Translations under genes and position numbers: made by a program | Part shown: piece by piece, positions 23,622 to 31,979 of the stretch | Numbering within the stretch: position 1 is the first letter of the stretch | How the letters are laid out: the number at the start of each line of letters is the position of its first letter | Assembly (NCBI GenBank): GCA_031270605.1 | Contig: JAISXG010000099.1 | Coordinates: 1-40,389 of the forward strand | Direction: 5' to 3' | Source: Oscillospiraceae bacterium | Lineage (GTDB): Bacteria > Bacillota > Clostridia > Oscillospirales > Acutalibacteraceae | DNA length: 40,389 bases | The notes under the pieces: model-generated | What the model was told of the DNA's origin: nothing | Seen by the model: the letters and a program-made list of their open reading frames with translations, nothing else | Database searches by the model: none

Positions 23622-25112
23622 TCATTCCAAAAAAAGCTGCGCGGTTGCGAGGCGCTCGGCGAAATATTTGTCGTGCTCCACAAACAGCATGGTGGGGGCG
23701 TGGGTTTGCAGCAGTTCTTCAATCTGCATGCGCGAATAAACGTCAATGAAATTGAGCGGTTCGTCCCAGATATAAAGATGTGCCTGTTCGCACAGGCTTT
23801 TTGCCAGAAGCAGCTTTTTCTTTTGCCCCTCGCTGTATGCCTCAATGGGCTTGTCAAACTGCACGCGTTCGAAATCGAGCTTGCGCAGGTTCGTTTTGAA
23901 TACGGTTTCATCAAGGCCGTGGGCCGTAATAAACCCTGAAAGGCTGCCACGCAGATGCGAGGTGTCCTGCGAAACATAGGAGATTTTCAGGTTTGACGTA
24001 AGGTGCACGCTGCCCGTGTGGGGGATGTCTTCACCAAGAACAAGCTTGAGGATGCTTGATTTGCCCGCGCCGTTTCTGCCGTTCACGGCAATACGCCTGC
24101 CCTGCCGCAGCGTGAGGCTCACATGCTCGCACACCTGTTTTTCGCCGTAGCGGATGCCCACATCCCGCAGCTCCAAAAGCGTTTGCGCGTGGTGGGGGAT
24201 GGGGAAGAGCTTGAGGTTGTCTGCCTGCTCAAGGTTTTTGAGCAGCTTTGATTTTTCGGCAATCGCGGCCTGCTGATGGCCTTCAATCGCCTTTGCGCGG
24301 CTCATCATTTTTTTTGCTTTTGCGGCCTGCTTTGGCATAAACCCCATTTTATTGTCGACCTTATTTGGGTCAATGCCGATTTTTTTGCGCTCTGCGCTGT
24401 CTGACCATGCGGCCTTCTCACGCGTGCTTTGTTCAAGGCGGGCAATTTCTTTTTTTAGCTTTGCATTTTTTTCAAGCTCAAAATTGTCCTGCAGCTCCTT
24501 GTTGTGAAACCACGAAGAAAAGCTGCCCTTTTGCACCTCAATATTTGCTTTGTTGATGGAAAGAATGTGGTCAACGCACGCGTCAAGAAAGCTTCTGTCA
24601 TGCGACACAAGAATGAAGCCCTGCTTTGACTGCAAATAGCGGGCCACCACCTCGCGAGCCTGCGCGTCAAGGTGATTCGTCGGCTCGTCTATGAGCAAAA
24701 AGCGGTTTTCTTTTAAAAACAGCAGGGCAAGCAGCACCTTGGTTTGCTCGCCCTTGCTGAGTGTGCAAAACGGGCGAAAGAGCGCCTGTGTGTCAACTTG
24801 CAGGAGCGACAGCTCGCGTTCAAGTTCCCACTGCGCGAAGTGGGGGTCGATTGCCTCGGCCGCGTGCAACGTGAGCATCTCGGGGTCTTTGACCGCGTAG
24901 GGAAAATAGGAAAAGTCCACGCTTGCCGTGATGCTGCCTTTATATTCATATTTCCCGAAAAGCAGGTTCAAAAAGGTGGTTTTGCCCCGACCGTTACGCC
25001 CGACAAAGCCCAGGCGCCAGTCTGTGTCGATTTGAAACGAAACATTCTCAAAGATATTGTCATAGCTGCCATCATAGGCGAAGGTCAGGTTTTTGACGGT
25101 GATGAGTGACAT
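23622..25112 (-). CDS. ABC-F ribosome-protection ATPase, Lsa-like
   Basis: This 496-aa soluble protein has two ATPase domains and no membrane segments. The first has Walker A GRNGRGKTT (38-46), signature LSKGEQ, Walker B LLIDEPTNHLD and the switch SHDRSFLD. A long basic helical linker follows (about 205-310; KKIGIDPNKVDNKMGFMPK). The second has GRNGAGKSS, a degenerate signature YSEGQ, IWDEPLNFID and EHDKYF. Start, length and the NIFENVSFQIDTDWRLGF segment resemble the Lsa group, which displaces lincosamides, pleuromutilins and streptogramin A from the 50S subunit. Drug specificity cannot be read from sequence. The upstream leader has attenuator anatomy, supporting an antibiotic-inducible role. 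Confidence 0.88.
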   Translation of the reverse strand: MSLITVKNLTFAYDGSYDNIFENVSFQIDTDWRLGFVGRNGRGKTTFLNLLFGKYEYKGSITASVDFSYFPYAVKDPEMLTLHAAEAIDPHFAQWELERELSLLQVDTQALFRPFCTLSKGEQTKVLLALLFLKENRFLLIDEPTNHLDAQAREVVARYLQSKQGFILVSHDRSFLDACVDHILSINKANIEVQKGSFSSWFHNKELQDNFELEKNAKLKKEIARLEQSTREKAAWSDSAERKKIGIDPNKVDNKMGFMPKQAAKAKKMMSRAKAIEGHQQAAIAEKSKLLKNLEQADNLKLFPIPHHAQTLLELRDVGIRYGEKQVCEHVSLTLRQGRRIAVNGRNGAGKSSILKLVLGEDIPHTGSVHLTSNLKISYVSQDTSHLRGSLSGFITAHGLDETVFKTNLRKLDFERVQFDKPIEAYSEGQKKKLLLAKSLCEQAHLYIWDEPLNFIDVYSRMQIEELLQTHAPTMLFVEHDKYFAERLATAQLFLE

Positions 25113-25124
25113 GTGATTTCTCCT

Positions 25125-25166
25125 TAAAAAACAAAAATAGGCTGCAAGAAAGCGCTCTTGCAGCCT
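25125..25166 (-). terminator. Leader terminator (attenuator) of the ABC-F gene
   Basis: AGGCTGCAAGA (25166-25156) pairs perfectly with TCTTGCAGCCT (25149-25139), followed by ATTTTTGTTTTTT on the minus strand. The T-run abuts the AAGGAG of the ABC-F gene, so it would stop transcription just before the coding region. Confidence 0.8.
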
Positions 25167-25175
25167 GTTTTCTGT

Positions 25176-25217
25176 TCACACAAAGCAAATGGCCATGCCG
25201 TAGCCTAAAACGAACAT
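25176..25217 (-). CDS. Possible second leader ORF of the ABC-F attenuator
   Basis: ATG at 25217 to TGA at 25176 encodes MFVLGYGMAICFV, 10 nt before the terminator stem. A hydrophobic 13-mer could stall a drugged ribosome, but no Shine-Dalgarno precedes it. AAAATACA/TGTATTTT pairing lies immediately upstream. Confidence 0.3.
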   Translation of the reverse strand: MFVLGYGMAICFV

Positions 25218-25290
25218 GAAAATACAAAGGGCAGGGGATCTGTATTTTGCGTTGCTCGCACAGGTGTGCAGAAAAGCGGCTTTGAACAAC

Positions 25291-25377
25291 TTTCTTGCTC
25301 ACGCGGCAACGCCGCGTGGAAAGGCATGACAATAAAACGGCAGGGCCGTTCGCGCACGCCTTTGGGTTAGCAAGAAA
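25291..25377 (-). promoter_or_regulatory. Alternative pairing region of the ABC-F leader
   Basis: AGCAAGAAA and TTTCTTGCT (25369-25377 with 25291-25299) can form a closing helix around CACGCGGC-AAC-GCCGCGTG (25300-25318) and a small ACGGC/GCCGT hairpin. One arm lies inside the MISFSC leader ORF, so a ribosome there would disrupt it. Confidence 0.55.
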
Positions 25378-25387
25378 AGCTGATCAT
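25367..25387 (-). CDS. Leader peptide MISFSC of the ABC-F gene
   Basis: ATG at 25387 follows AAAGGTGG by 7 nt, giving a six-codon ORF that ends at TAA (25369-25367). Its codons overlap the arm of the closing helix at 25369-25377. It is too short for homology; the call rests on the strong RBS, its place upstream of an attenuator, and the known control of ABC-F resistance genes by ribosome stalling. Confidence 0.55.
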   Translation of the reverse strand: MISFSC

Positions 25388-25421
25388 TCTTTTGCCACCT
25401 TTCAAATATTGTTATAAAAGA

Positions 25422-26891
25422 TTATTGCAGGGGAAAGAGGTTTTGCTCGCTGTCTGTGCGCATGAACTGCGGGTACAGCGGGCTGTCGTTCACGGTGGGC
25501 TGGCCCTCAGCGCTGACGAGCCAGAACAAAAAGTCCGCGTATTCACTGCCATAGCGGCAGCCCACATGGGGGCTGTCTTTCACAAACCAGGTGGCGTCGG
25601 GGAACAGGCAGGCGGATGCGTCGATCACGCGGTCCGGCGAGAGTTTTGACGCATCGGCCGCGACATAATCATCCCCGAGGGTTTTGCCGTAGGGCGCCAC
25701 GGTCGCGCCGCCGCTCATCAGAGCTGTGTCAAGCGTGCCGTCGCCCTGCTCAGTGCTGCGGGCATAGCCGGGAGCCGAGGGCTTGTTGTAACCGGCGATC
25801 ACCGCGATATGAACGCCGTCCGCCGCCGCGGCGCGCAGCAGCTCGTCGCGCCCGAGCACCATTTGGTGCAGCTCTTCGGTTATGGCGATAAATTCGGCGT
25901 TGCCTTCTAAATCGTCGCCGAACACGGTGCTGACCGCTTCTTCATAATCCTCAGGCAGCACCAGCGCCCAGAAGGAGGGGATGTAGCCCAGATTATCGCG
26001 TAAAAAGCCTTCGGCGACCTTATCAAGGTTTTTGTCAATGAAACTGTTGGTAAAGCGGGCAAGCAAATTGAATACGCCGACGGATTTCAGGGCCTTCACA
26101 AAAAAGCTGCCGACAGCGTTATCTTGCATGGAATACAGAACATAGTTCGCAAGCACATCGCCGTCAACCGTGATGCGGCCCGAAAGCATATCGGACGCGA
26201 GATATATGCCCGAGAAGGCGGAGGACACGAAAACGCAGCTGTTCACCTTTTCATAGCCGTATTCGGTCAGATAGGCCACGGTTTCAGTGCCGCCGAGGCT
26301 CGCGCACACAATATTGACCTTGTCTTTGCCGCTTTCAAGCAGGGCGCGGTCAACCATTTCGGCGAGGTCGTCGCTCACGTCAAGCGGGTTTTCGCGCCAG
26401 TCATAGGCGAAATAATAGGTGCGTTCCGCGCCATAAACCTCGGCTGCGGAGCGGGCGATGTTTGACTCTGAAAAGCCCTCGCTGCCGTCGAGCATGGCGG
26501 GGTATTCGCTCAGCGCCAGCGGATAGGTTTGAATTGTCGTGTCATAAACCGGTCGGCCGGTTTTGTCGCACGCGATGTATTTACACACATCGTTTGCATA
26601 GGCGATCAGTTCGTCAACCGCCTTGTCCGCGCTCATGCCGAACAGGCCGGCCTTGAATGCTTTGAACAGGGCGGAGGTGAGCTCTTCTGTGTCTATCTCC
26701 AGAGCGAGGCGGGAAGTGCCGTCGCCCGGGTCGACAGTGAGCGCGTCGCCGTCCATCCCGCGCACCAAAATGATGGGCAGGCCGTCGTTTTCAAGTTCTG
26801 AGAAGGGTTCTGCTGCGGGCGCGGCAAAGGCCGGCACAATGGCGGAGAAGAGCAGGGCAGCGGTCAGTAAGATGCCAAGAAACCGTTTCAT
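25422..26891 (-). CDS. Secreted alpha/beta-hydrolase (LCAT/lipase-like)
   Basis: This 489-aa protein has a clear signal peptide (MKRFLGILLTAALLFSAIVP, cleavage near AFA|APAA). The mature part begins with LPIILVRGMDGD, the lipase-type first strand. YYFAYDWRENP and NIVCASLGGTETVAYL follow, with probable nucleophile Ser198 in the context C-A-S-L-G, where lecithin:cholesterol-acyltransferase-like enzymes have G-x-S-x-G. A late DSPHVGCRYGSEYADFLFWLV segment may give the catalytic His. Lipid, ester or peptidoglycan-linked substrates are possible. No terminator is seen before the ABC-F leader, so readthrough into that leader is possible. Confidence 0.8.
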   Translation of the reverse strand: MKRFLGILLTAALLFSAIVPAFAAPAAEPFSELENDGLPIILVRGMDGDALTVDPGDGTSRLALEIDTEELTSALFKAFKAGLFGMSADKAVDELIAYANDVCKYIACDKTGRPVYDTTIQTYPLALSEYPAMLDGSEGFSESNIARSAAEVYGAERTYYFAYDWRENPLDVSDDLAEMVDRALLESGKDKVNIVCASLGGTETVAYLTEYGYEKVNSCVFVSSAFSGIYLASDMLSGRITVDGDVLANYVLYSMQDNAVGSFFVKALKSVGVFNLLARFTNSFIDKNLDKVAEGFLRDNLGYIPSFWALVLPEDYEEAVSTVFGDDLEGNAEFIAITEELHQMVLGRDELLRAAAADGVHIAVIAGYNKPSAPGYARSTEQGDGTLDTALMSGGATVAPYGKTLGDDYVAADASKLSPDRVIDASACLFPDATWFVKDSPHVGCRYGSEYADFLFWLVSAEGQPTVNDSPLYPQFMRTDSEQNLFPLQ

Positions 26892-26932
26892 TCATTTTCC
26901 CCCTGATATTCCTACAAAAGGAATGGTAATTT

Positions 26933-27097
26933 AAGGAAGCTCTGATTCATTCATGGTGCACGGATTGACGAACGGATTTTTCATCGAATGAGTTGAATTT
27001 TTGAAGGAATACTGCCGTATTTCAAGAAAATTCGGCTCAAAGCGAGGGAAAATATGTCGTCAAGCTGTGTGCCGATGGATTCAATCAGAGTTTCCTT
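26933..27097. mobile_element. MITE-like foldback element, copy 2
   Basis: 165 bp, almost identical to copy 3 (31815-31979). The ends are AAGGAAGCTCTGATT and AATCAGAGTTTCCTT, one mismatch. The arms continue to pair inward, and the centre has AATAC-TGCC-GTATT flanked by TTGA/TCAA. TA precedes the left AGGAAG; the right flank is TG, suggesting decay. It is non-coding. Confidence 0.85.
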
Positions 27098-27213
27098 GAC
27101 CTTCTGAAATCATTGTAAAGGAACATATTGCCTTTGTCAAGGTGCTGTTTTTTGAGCAAACGCGGCAAGAGACGGCCGACGGCAAAAAAAACAGGCGGAT
27201 TTGCCGCCGATCC

Positions 27214-27243
27214 TTGACGCGGATAAACAATATATGGTATTTT
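27214..27243 (+). promoter_or_regulatory. Possible promoter of the 512-aa membrane protein gene
   Basis: TTGACG (27214-27219), 18-bp spacer, TATTTT (27238-27243). The -10 box is weak. The rest of 27098-27354 shows no gene. Confidence 0.4.
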
Positions 27244-27354
27244 GTTACAGAATGCTCGTACGTTTTTGCCTGCTGCCGCGTGTTTTGTGAAGGCGCTGAC
27301 AAAAGCATGCTTGTCGGGGTAGCGATTTCAGGGCATTGAGAGGGAGAAGATGAG

Positions 27355-28893
27355 ATGGAAAAAACGGTTTTATCGGCAAACAAAGACGGGGATTATTCAC
27401 TCGGTTTCAAGATTCTGGCCGTGCTCGTGGCGGCGTTTTCAACGGGCTTTATGTGGCGCGCGCGCGGCGACGGCGGCTGGGGCTCCATGTGGGGCATGTT
27501 CGGTGTCGCCGTGGTGCTTTCGCTGCTTGTGTATTTTGTGTTCAGCCACAGAAAAAAGGCGGATTATAACTTTTTGTTTGTGAGCGTCATGGGCATGGCC
27601 ATTACCGTGGGCGGCTGGGGCACGCTCAACAAGCAGATTTCCGGCGTTTTGAATGTGCGCGCCGAAATCGGCGGCGAGCTGGTGCCGAGCATTGTGAACG
27701 TCAAGCCGGTTTCAGGCCTGATCATCATGCTGTTGCTGGGGTTTTGCTGGATCCCGTTCTTTTCGTTTTTGATGGGGCGGTTTTTCAGCGCGCGGCAGTA
27801 TAAGCTTAAGGATTTTGTGCTTGCCGTGGCGGTTTATTACGCCGTCTCTTATCTTTTTAAGGCGACGCTGGCGCACCCGCTGTTCATGCTTCTCAGCCCC
27901 GAAGCGGTGAACCTCTTCAAAGACGGGCTTGCCGGGCAGGGCATGAGCACCAACACATGGCTTGTCTATTTGCAGCATTTTGACAGCGACCCCTGGGCGA
28001 AGACCTTTGCGGGCGGCCGGAATTATTTCACCTCGGTTGAGATCATCGCAACGGCGTTCGGCTCTTTGGGTGTCTGGATTTATCAGCGGTTTGCCCTTAA
28101 AGACAAAATCGGCGGCAGGGTGAACCTTTCGGTGAGCTGCATTATGGCTTTCGCCATCACCGTGGCGGACGTCTTTTTGATCCCCACCGTGAAAGAGGGC
28201 ATTTGGGGGCACTGGAACGTGCCGGCATGGATTGAACAGTATGCGTGGTCTTATTGGGAATATTTCACGGGCTTTTTGCTCGGTATGGGGCTGATGATTC
28301 TCTTTTTTGCCGTCGACAAAAAAACAGCGGCGCACAGGGATGTTGCCGATGTGTTGCCAAAGCTGCCCCAGAAGCTCGGCTTTGTGTATCACACCGCCGC
28401 GACCTTCGGCTTCACGCTGTTCTTCACCTTAATTCGCCCGTTCGCGGACAGGGTCGTGAGAATTGAATACACATTTTCGGGCAAGCGGGTTTTCTATTCG
28501 CTCGATGCCTATAACGAAGCGCTTGCCGGCGGGACGGATCCCGCGACAATGTTTCTTTATGAGGGAACAGTGCCGGAGAATATGACGCTTTATATTGCCC
28601 TCGGCTTTGTCGGGGCGGTGATTGCCGCGCTTATTGTGGGCAGAAACATGATTTTGAAAAAGAGAAGCACCCCTGTGAACATGCGGTTTGGGGACTTTTG
28701 CGCCGTTGCGTTCCTGCTTTATTTTGCCGCGGTGGTTTCCATCTATTTCCTCACCGCGGGCATGGCGGTCATTCGCCCCGGTTTTTCGCTGATCACGCTG
28801 GTGATGCAAATTTCGACGGTCGTGATTTATGTGGGCTTCGGGCTGATGCTTTATTTGAAATACAATCAGGGTCTGCGCACGGTCGCCGAGTGA
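27355..28893 (+). CDS. Polytopic membrane protein of unknown function
   Basis: This 512-aa protein has about a dozen hydrophobic helices (around 18-35, 43-62, 73-90, 118-145, 155-175, 225-245, 262-280, 300-320, 343-360, 408-430, 445-470, 478-500). A conserved-looking RARGDGGWGSMWGMF loop follows helix 1, and there is a soluble loop at about 365-405 (RIEYTFSGKRVFYSLDAYNEAL). I see no transporter signature, ATP-binding site or catalytic triad and do not recognise the family. A glycosidase gene follows after a terminator and separate promoter, so a link to carbohydrate use is only suggested by position. AGGGAG precedes the ATG. Confidence 0.7.
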   Translation: MEKTVLSANKDGDYSLGFKILAVLVAAFSTGFMWRARGDGGWGSMWGMFGVAVVLSLLVYFVFSHRKKADYNFLFVSVMGMAITVGGWGTLNKQISGVLNVRAEIGGELVPSIVNVKPVSGLIIMLLLGFCWIPFFSFLMGRFFSARQYKLKDFVLAVAVYYAVSYLFKATLAHPLFMLLSPEAVNLFKDGLAGQGMSTNTWLVYLQHFDSDPWAKTFAGGRNYFTSVEIIATAFGSLGVWIYQRFALKDKIGGRVNLSVSCIMAFAITVADVFLIPTVKEGIWGHWNVPAWIEQYAWSYWEYFTGFLLGMGLMILFFAVDKKTAAHRDVADVLPKLPQKLGFVYHTAATFGFTLFFTLIRPFADRVVRIEYTFSGKRVFYSLDAYNEALAGGTDPATMFLYEGTVPENMTLYIALGFVGAVIAALIVGRNMILKKRSTPVNMRFGDFCAVAFLLYFAAVVSIYFLTAGMAVIRPGFSLITLVMQISTVVIYVGFGLMLYLKYNQGLRTVAE

Positions 28894-28914
28894 TTGATGG
28901 ATAACTGATGAAAG

Positions 28915-28947
28915 AAAAATGCCCTTCCGTAAAGAGGGGCGTTTTTG
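28915..28947 (+). terminator. Terminator after the 512-aa membrane protein gene
   Basis: AAATGCCCTT pairs with GAGGGGCGTTT (28918-28944), followed by TTTTTGCG. Confidence 0.75.
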
Positions 28948-28969
28948 CGTTTGTTATATAGCCAAATCG

Positions 28970-28998
28970 TTGTATTTATGCACAATTTCTGTTATAAT
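28970..28998 (+). promoter_or_regulatory. SigA promoter of the GH63-like gene
   Basis: TTGTAT (28970-28975), 17-bp spacer, TATAAT (28993-28998), 28 bp before the start codon at 29027. Confidence 0.75.
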
Positions 28999-29026
28999 AT
29001 AAAAAACTGATTTTGCGGGGGATATC

Positions 29027-31741
29027 ATGAAAGACGCAGTCAAAAAAATGGAATCGCTCTTTGGCAAATGGGGGCCGTTCTCAAAAAAATACAGCGGAAT
29101 CTCGCGCATCGTTGACCATGAGAGCGAAGAGGGGGTCCGGTTTGACTGCGTGGTCAGCCCGGCGATAGAAAACGCCGATTCCCGCGTGCCGAACGTCACC
29201 GTGCCCGTGGGTGTTCACCCGTGGGAGGCAAAAAGCGATTATTCGTTTTATTCCTACCGCTATGATCTTGAATGGAAGGACAGGGTGTATGCGGATGTCT
29301 CTTTTACAAGGCTCTCGCCCGAGAGCGTTCTGGTGCGCACAGAATTTGTCAATAATACCGAAATGAAGCAAATTTGTTTGCTGAACCTGTTTTCGGCCAT
29401 TGAATATCCCGGTGTCCGCTCCTGTAGGCCGGTTCTTCCCGAAAAGTGTATTTTTATCAAGGCCCTTGACTATGACTCTTATGAATATACCACCCCCCGC
29501 CCATGGGACGCCCAATGTGCGGACGCATTAAAGAAGGGCGAGTTTTTTGACGGGCGCTTCACCTTTCGCCGCGGGCTTGGCGACAGGGTTGGCAGGCGCG
29601 GCAAGCTGCCCCAATATCCCGCGTTCGGCAAAGAAGCGGGCGACTGCGTCACCTATCATTTTGACTGTGATGAGGATTATGAAAATCCTGTTTTGTTCAT
29701 CCGCTACCGCACACCCGGCGGCGCAGACAGCCGCTTTGCGATAAACGGAAAGGAAACAGTGTTCCCTGCTTCAGAGGATATGGCGCAGATGCAAACAGGC
29801 GTTCAACTGCGGCAGGGCACAAACGAGCTGCGGCTTGTTTCGCTCGGGGCAGGCGCGCTGGAGCTTGATTTTCTCGCTGTTGCCGAAAAAGGGAGCGCCG
29901 TTGAAACCGTTTCAAAAAAACATGACTATTATCCCGAAATCAACGAGGAAGTCTTTAGCGATGGAAGCTTGGTTTCTTATCAATACGAGGGCGTCGGCGA
30001 CCGTTTTTATGTCAGGACCTTTAACGGCAATACCCGTTACCGCAGTTTTGACACCGGCTGTCTGGAGGACAGCCCCACGGCAAGGGTTTCGCAGCCCGAC
30101 GAATCGTTTCGGAATATGCTTGAAACCTTTTCCGGCTCTTTCTCGAAAAAACACAGCGACGAGGGTTTTTATCACAACGCCGTGGTGCATTCGCTTTATA
30201 TTCAGCCCTATGCGCGCCATGTGGAATATGCCGTGCTCTCCTTCGGGGCGGTGGAGTATTTGACGGTTGAAGAATATGAAGGGAAATATCAACAGGCGCT
30301 TTGCGGCCTTGAGGGCTTTGGCCTGAACGCCGCGGGGCAGGCATACGAGTTTTCGAATAAAATCCTGCGCGCGACGATGCTGCAGAATGTTGTTTACCCC
30401 TTATATTATCACGGGGAATATATTCTGCACCACACGCCCGGCAAACGGTGGGATTCGTTTTACACATGGGACGCGGGCTTCGTCGGCCTTGGCATGGTGG
30501 AGTTCGCCCCCCAAATCGCGGACTATATTCTCGATTTGTATCTCAGCGACAGTGACAATCAGGATTTTGCTTTTCTGCTGCACGGTTCTCCCGTTCCCGT
30601 TCATATTTATCAGTTCCTCGAATCCCTGAAAAGAGCGGGCGACAAAGCCGGAATGTTGCGGTATTACAGCCGCGTGAAGCTGTTTTATGACTTTCTCGCG
30701 GGTAAGATCAACGGTTCGACGACCGCAAAATTTAAAAGCGGCATGACGACCACTTTTGATTATTTTTATAACTGCTCCAGCATGGACGATTTGCCGCCGC
30801 AAAAAGCTATGCACGAGCAGGGTCTTGCGCGCAGGATGGCCCCTGTGATTTCAACAAGCCAGGTGATCCGCAGTGCGAAGCTCCTTTATATGGCCGCCGA
30901 CCTGTTGGGGCGCGAAGAGGATAAAACTGTTTATCTTGCGGATATTGAGCACCTCGGCGCCGCCTTGCAGGCGCATTCTTGGGACGAAGAATGCGGCTAT
31001 TTCTCCTATGTGTTGCACGATGAACGGGGGAATCCTGTCGGCAGCTATCGCAATGAACAGGGCGAAAACCTCAACAAAACGCTGGACGGTATTTATCCTC
31101 TGATTGCGGGAGCCGTTACCGAAGGCCAGCGCGGCAGAATCCTCTCCCACCTCAAGAGTGAGAGCGAACTGTGGAGCCCCATTGGTATCAGCGCGGTGGA
31201 TCAGTCCGCATCCTATTACAAAACCAACGGCTACTGGAACGGCAACGTATGGATGGCGCACCAATGGTTTGTTTGGAAAACCATGTTGGATCTTGGCGAA
31301 ACCGACTTTGCTTTCAAAATTGCCAAAACTGCTCTGGATGTCTGGAAGCGTGAGGTGGAGTATTCTTATTACACCTATGAGATGTTCAACATTGAAACGG
31401 GCAGGGGAGGGTGGTTTCACAACTTCGGAGGGCTGTCTTCGCCGGTCAATATCTGGGCGGACGCCTATTATAAAAAAGGAACGCTGTCAACGGGGCTTGA
31501 AACGATGGTTTTGCGCTCAAGCTTTGACAGCGTGTGCAGAGTGTTCAGTTGTGAACTCAAGTATTACGGTGATAACCGTGCGTATTCGGTGTTGGTTGTT
31601 ATGGACGACAGCTGCGACTATGAAGTTCTGGTCAACGGCGAAAAAGCGCAAAGCTTCCTGCGCGAAAAAGGCACCTGTGAGATTACCCTGCCGGGCGCGT
31701 GCAAGCATGCCGCGGTTTCTGTCACCGCTAAACAAGAATAA
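29027..31741 (+). CDS. GH63/trehalase-like (alpha/alpha)6 glycosidase
   Basis: This 904-aa protein has no signal peptide. The N-terminal half (about 1-430) is a beta-rich sugar-binding region, including a segment with GGADSRFAINGKE resembling a carbohydrate-binding fold. The C-terminal half is an (alpha/alpha)6 barrel with clan GH-G motifs: KRWDSFYTWDAGFVGLGM, NCSSMDDLPPQ, and GYWNGNVWMAHQWFVWKTM, the counterpart of the YWRGPVW box of GH63 and mannosylglycerate hydrolases. The Asp of TWDAG and a later Glu are candidate acids. It probably cleaves an alpha-gluco- or manno-oligosaccharide in the cytoplasm; linkage unknown. It has its own promoter and a very strong terminator. Confidence 0.85.
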   Translation: MKDAVKKMESLFGKWGPFSKKYSGISRIVDHESEEGVRFDCVVSPAIENADSRVPNVTVPVGVHPWEAKSDYSFYSYRYDLEWKDRVYADVSFTRLSPESVLVRTEFVNNTEMKQICLLNLFSAIEYPGVRSCRPVLPEKCIFIKALDYDSYEYTTPRPWDAQCADALKKGEFFDGRFTFRRGLGDRVGRRGKLPQYPAFGKEAGDCVTYHFDCDEDYENPVLFIRYRTPGGADSRFAINGKETVFPASEDMAQMQTGVQLRQGTNELRLVSLGAGALELDFLAVAEKGSAVETVSKKHDYYPEINEEVFSDGSLVSYQYEGVGDRFYVRTFNGNTRYRSFDTGCLEDSPTARVSQPDESFRNMLETFSGSFSKKHSDEGFYHNAVVHSLYIQPYARHVEYAVLSFGAVEYLTVEEYEGKYQQALCGLEGFGLNAAGQAYEFSNKILRATMLQNVVYPLYYHGEYILHHTPGKRWDSFYTWDAGFVGLGMVEFAPQIADYILDLYLSDSDNQDFAFLLHGSPVPVHIYQFLESLKRAGDKAGMLRYYSRVKLFYDFLAGKINGSTTAKFKSGMTTTFDYFYNCSSMDDLPPQKAMHEQGLARRMAPVISTSQVIRSAKLLYMAADLLGREEDKTVYLADIEHLGAALQAHSWDEECGYFSYVLHDERGNPVGSYRNEQGENLNKTLDGIYPLIAGAVTEGQRGRILSHLKSESELWSPIGISAVDQSASYYKTNGYWNGNVWMAHQWFVWKTMLDLGETDFAFKIAKTALDVWKREVEYSYYTYEMFNIETGRGGWFHNFGGLSSPVNIWADAYYKKGTLSTGLETMVLRSSFDSVCRVFSCELKYYGDNRAYSVLVVMDDSCDYEVLVNGEKAQSFLREKGTCEITLPGACKHAAVSVTAKQE

Positions 31742-31752
31742 TTGATAAAATG

Positions 31753-31792
31753 AAAGGTTGAGAGCGTGTTTCGAACACGCTCTCAACCTTTT
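31753..31792 (+). terminator. Strong terminator of the GH63-like gene
   Basis: An 18-bp perfect stem (31753-31770 with 31774-31791) with a 3-nt loop ends in TTTT. Confidence 0.9.
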
Positions 31793-31814
31793 GTGGGCAA
31801 CATCAGCACTTTTT

Positions 31815-31979
31815 AAGGAAGCTCTGATTCATTCATGGTGCACGGATTGACGAGCGGATTTTTCATCGAATGAGTTGAATTTTTGAAGGAATACTGCCGT
31901 ATTTTAAGAAAATTCGGCTCCAAGCGAGGGAAAATATGCCGTCAAGCTGTGTGCCGATGGATTAAATCAGAGTTTCCTT
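31815..31979. mobile_element. MITE-like foldback element, copy 3, reaching into a coding region
   Basis: 165 bp, differing from copy 2 at only a few positions. The ends AAGGAAGCTCTGATT and AATCAGAGTTTCCTT are flanked by TA on both sides (TTTTA|AGGAAG and TTTCCT|TAATT). Its right terminal repeat supplies the last residues and stop codon of the minus-strand DapA-superfamily gene (31962-32882). Confidence 0.88.
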
